A stretch of 64,000 bases of DNA from Advenella sp. FME57 (lineage in GTDB: Bacteria > Pseudomonadota > Gammaproteobacteria > Burkholderiales > Burkholderiaceae_B): the NCBI RefSeq assembly GCF_014897675.1, contig NZ_JABUXU010000012.1:95334-159333 (forward strand), read 5' to 3'. Shown here piece by piece: positions 61,681-64,000 of this stretch. Numbering within the stretch: position 1 is the first letter of the stretch; the number at the start of each line of letters is the position of its first letter. Both the position numbers and the translations under genes were made by a program. The notes beneath the pieces are model-generated. The model was not told the DNA's origin and ran no database searches. It saw only the letters and a list, made by a program, of their open reading frames with translations.

Positions 61681-61701
61681 TTGATAATTTATTAACATCA
61701 A
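61681..61701. promoter_or_regulatory. LysR-type T-N11-A dyad
   Basis: TTGAT (61681-61685) and ATCAA (61697-61701) are perfect inverted arms with an 11-base AT-rich spacer, the classical LysR box geometry. The outer bases CTTAT/ATAAG extend the symmetry. It lies in the divergent region between the LysR gene and the Bug gene. Confidence 0.6.
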
Positions 61702-61829
61702 ATTGATAAGATAAATTCACTTCCGATATCAGTGTGCCCTATCTACACTGTCCGCACAAGTAATGACAACGAAGGCAAGCCCGGCGAGTTATCGCATTTG
61801 CTTATTTGCCACTAATCCAAGGAGACCTG

Positions 61830-62789
61830 ATGAAATCGATTTTCTACTTGTGCGCTGCGCTGTCCATCGCCATGGCTCAATCGGCCGTAGCCCAGCCTTA
61901 TCCTTCCAAGCCCATTAGAATGGTTGTGCCGTTCGGCGCTGGCAGCGGCACCGATCAGGTTGCGCGAGCACTGGCCCATGCGATGGGGCAAGCGGATAAA
62001 ATCACGGTTGTGGTTGAAAACCGGCCGGGCGGCAACGGTTTTATTGCTGCACAAGATGTCGCAAATGCAAAGCCTGACGGATATACGATGCTATTGACAA
62101 CCAATAGCACTCATGCCGCCGCCGAACATTTATACAAGAACGTGCCGTACGATCCGGTTAAGGACTTCACGCCAGTCGCCTTGCTGCGCAAAGGATATCT
62201 GGTGATGGTCACAAAGCCGGACTTTCCGGCTACCACGGTCGCCGATTTTACTATTCAGGCAAAGAAAGAACCCGGCAGGCTTAATTTTGGTAGCGGTAGT
62301 TCTTCGTCACGTGTTTCTTCCGAGTTATACAAGCAGATCGCTGGCGTGGATCTGGTCCACGTTCCCTACAAAAGCAATCCAAACGCGCTCAATGATTTGA
62401 TGGGCGGTTTGCTTCAGGTGATGTTTGTCGATACCTCTTCTGCAGTCAACCTTATCAAAAGCGGAAAGTTGCGTGGCCTCGCTGTCAGCAGCCAGCGGCG
62501 ACTGGAAATCCTGCCCATGCTGCCGACGATGGAGGAGGCCGGCGTCAAAGGGTACGAAATGTCTTACTGGACTGCCGTCTATCTGCCGGGCAATGCCTCG
62601 CCTGAAGTCACGGCGCAGTTAAGCCAATTGCTCAAGAAGGCGATGAATTCACCAGAATTGAAGCAATTGACGGAGAAAACCGGCACCGAAGTGGCCTTTG
62701 GTGATGGCGAGGTCCTTAAGCGGTTCCAGGCCTCTGAAACCGAGAAATGGGCCAGGATCATCAAGGCCGCAGGCATCCAACCGGAGTAA
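61830..62789 (+). CDS. Bug-family periplasmic substrate-binding protein
   Basis: A 319-residue receptor with a signal peptide ending AVAQP (residue 21), then YPSKPIRMVVPFGAGSGTD, VENRPGGNGFIAAQ and PYKSNPNALNDLMGGLL. The AAGGAGA before ATG 61830 decides the start; an upstream in-frame ATG is at 61806. It precedes an AtuA-family gene by 22 bases and probably imports or senses the substrate of that pathway. Confidence 0.92.
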   Translation: MKSIFYLCAALSIAMAQSAVAQPYPSKPIRMVVPFGAGSGTDQVARALAHAMGQADKITVVVENRPGGNGFIAAQDVANAKPDGYTMLLTTNSTHAAAEHLYKNVPYDPVKDFTPVALLRKGYLVMVTKPDFPATTVADFTIQAKKEPGRLNFGSGSSSSRVSSELYKQIAGVDLVHVPYKSNPNALNDLMGGLLQVMFVDTSSAVNLIKSGKLRGLAVSSQRRLEILPMLPTMEEAGVKGYEMSYWTAVYLPGNASPEVTAQLSQLLKKAMNSPELKQLTEKTGTEVAFGDGEVLKRFQASETEKWARIIKAAGIQPE

Positions 62790-62811
62790 GCGGATTAATT
62801 GGAGTAATTGC

Positions 62812-64000
62812 ATGACAAAAAAAAGCATACGTGTCGCAGCCGGTTCGGGCTTTTCCGATGACCGTCTTGAGCCGGCACTGGAATTGGCCCGACATGGTGA
62901 TATCGATTATCTGGTATTCGAATGCCTGGCTGAACGGACGATTGCCCGTGAAACACTGACCCGTCTTAAAAATCCCGAAGCGGGGTACTCACCCTATCTC
63001 GTCGATCGCATGCGCATGGTCTTGCCAGACTGCATGCAGCGCGGGATACGGATTGTGACCAATATGGGCGCCGCCAACCCGCTATATGCAGCCCGGATTG
63101 TTCGTGAACAAGCGCAGCAATTGGGGCTGGAAGCGCCAAATGTTGCTTCTATTGTCGGCGATGATGTGACCGAGGTTATCCGCGCCAATCCACAACTGCC
63201 TTTGCTGGAAAGCGGTGAGCCGGTGGAGTCACTGCTGCCTCACCTGGCGGCGGCGAACGCCTATTTGGGGGCAGATATTGTCAGTGATGCGCTCAGGCAG
63301 AACGCGCAGATTGTCGTGACTGGTCGTGTGGCCGACCCGTCACTTTTCCTTGCCTGCATGTTGCATGGTCTGGGCTGGTCTTACGACGATTACACGCGAC
63401 TTGCAGCCGGTACGTTTGCAGGTCATCTGATGGAATGCGCCGCTCAACTGACCGGTGGTTGTTTCGCCGACTTGCCTCGTAAATTCGTACCGGATATGGC
63501 CCGTATTGGATTTCCTTTTGCGGATATCGATGTCGACGGCAACGTCCGGTTCGGCAAAGTGAATGGCTCCGGCGGACGACTGGATATAGCCACCTGCACG
63601 GAGCAGGCCCTATACGAAATGCACGATCCGGCAAGTTACATCACGCCCGATTGCGTTCTTGATATTACCCAGGCGGAATTTGCACAGCTGGCCGAAAATC
63701 GTGTGCAGATGATGGGTGCACGCGGGCGCCCACGCACCCCCAGCTATAAAGTCGTGGTTGGCTACCACGATGGCTGGATCGGCGAGGGTGAGGTTGGCTA
63801 TGCCGGCCCGCATGCATTGGCTCGGGCGCGCATGTCCGAACAAATCGTACGTGAACGTCTGACTTTGCGAGGATTCACATATCCCGAAATCCGAGTCGAT
63901 TACATTGGGGTTTCCAGCCTGCACGGCGAGCTGCCCGACCGGCCAGAACCGTATGAGGTCCGCTTGCGCGTCGCGGCACGCAGCCACGATCGCAAGGCAG
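62812..64000 (+). CDS. AtuA-family (DUF1446) acyclic-terpene-utilisation-like protein (C-terminus beyond window)
   Basis: The start is at 62812 with GGAG upstream; 396 codons are present and the frame is open at the window edge. The sequence has AAGSGFSDDRLEPALELA near the start, NMGAANP and VTGRVADPSLFLA, all typical of AtuA/DUF1446 proteins. AtuA was first linked to citronellol/geranyl-CoA catabolism, but most homologues in betaproteobacteria lie next to Bug receptors and have unknown substrates. It shares an operon with the Bug gene at 61830. Confidence 0.88.
   Translation, partial: MTKKSIRVAAGSGFSDDRLEPALELARHGDIDYLVFECLAERTIARETLTRLKNPEAGYSPYLVDRMRMVLPDCMQRGIRIVTNMGAANPLYAARIVREQAQQLGLEAPNVASIVGDDVTEVIRANPQLPLLESGEPVESLLPHLAAANAYLGADIVSDALRQNAQIVVTGRVADPSLFLACMLHGLGWSYDDYTRLAAGTFAGHLMECAAQLTGGCFADLPRKFVPDMARIGFPFADIDVDGNVRFGKVNGSGGRLDIATCTEQALYEMHDPASYITPDCVLDITQAEFAQLAENRVQMMGARGRPRTPSYKVVVGYHDGWIGEGEVGYAGPHALARARMSEQIVRERLTLRGFTYPEIRVDYIGVSSLHGELPDRPEPYEVRLRVAARSHDRKA

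Overview
The window looks like chromosomal DNA from a betaproteobacterium of the Alcaligenaceae (Bordetella / Achromobacter / Advenella type). Grounds: seven separate Bug-type (TctC family) periplasmic receptors, most of them beside small catabolic operons and none with a TctA/TctB membrane pair here; many LysR and GntR regulators; moderate GC content; and densely packed operons with ATGA overlaps. This assignment is inference from gene content, because there is no rRNA or other marker gene. I saw no tRNA, rRNA, CRISPR array or intact insertion sequence.

Layout. (1) 1-7219: a LysR regulator (cut by the left edge) diverges from a seven-gene catabolic operon: maleylacetate-reductase-like Fe-ADH, TauD/TfdA dioxygenase, Bug receptor, FMN alpha-hydroxy-acid oxidase, NTF2-like protein, FAH-family hydrolase and quinone-reductase-like MDR protein. 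(2) 7345-26926: an iron-regulated locus that I regard as the most interesting part. It holds an AraC regulator; PigD-like and PigE-like enzymes (the pyrroline-forming pair of prodigiosin biosynthesis); a MoeZ-like E1/rhodanese, a JAMM protease and a ThiS-like carrier (the thiocarboxylate sulfur-transfer trio of thioquinolobactin and PDTC biosynthesis); a double-length CaiB/BaiF protein; an AMP-ligase; an acyl-CoA dehydrogenase; an MFS transporter; and a GH88-like protein. On the opposite strand are a TonB receptor, an O-methyltransferase and an RhtX/FptX-like permease. Three Fur-box-like palindromes precede the pigD-like gene, the moeZ-like gene and the receptor gene. This reads as synthesis, export and uptake of a sulfur-containing metallophore built partly by Stetter/transaminase chemistry. 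(3) 27119-27571: a YchJ/SEC-C protein. (4) 27967-35335: a LysR regulator diverging from a complete Dpp/Opp-type ABC peptide importer operon followed by a class-A beta-lactamase-like serine hydrolase. (5) 35451-41335: a Bug receptor diverging from an acyl-CoA ligase and a citryl-CoA-lyase-like protein, then an NfsA-type nitroreductase and a LysR regulator. (6) 41715-43960: a second FMN alpha-hydroxy-acid oxidase with its Bug receptor. (7) 44344-54802: a GntR regulator, then CobW, isochorismatase-like amidase, hydantoinase-like cyclic amidohydrolase and an aconitase on the minus strand. These diverge from an isocitrate-lyase/PEP-mutase-family lyase, two SDRs and a Bug receptor. Together they suggest ring opening of a cyclic amide, deamidation, hydration and C-C cleavage. 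(8) 55236-64000: further Bug receptors with a TauD dioxygenase, a GntR regulator, a D-2-hydroxyacid dehydrogenase, a LysR regulator and an AtuA-family protein (cut by the right edge).

Non-coding structures include a 42-bp imperfect palindrome upstream of the peptide-transport operon, a 40-bp triplicated repeat between its first two genes, five copies of a 26-bp tandem repeat near 41.4 kb, a perfect 9-bp-arm inverted repeat around the gntR -35 box, and a strong intrinsic terminator near 54.9 kb. Functional assignments come from motif and family recognition by eye; no database search was possible.
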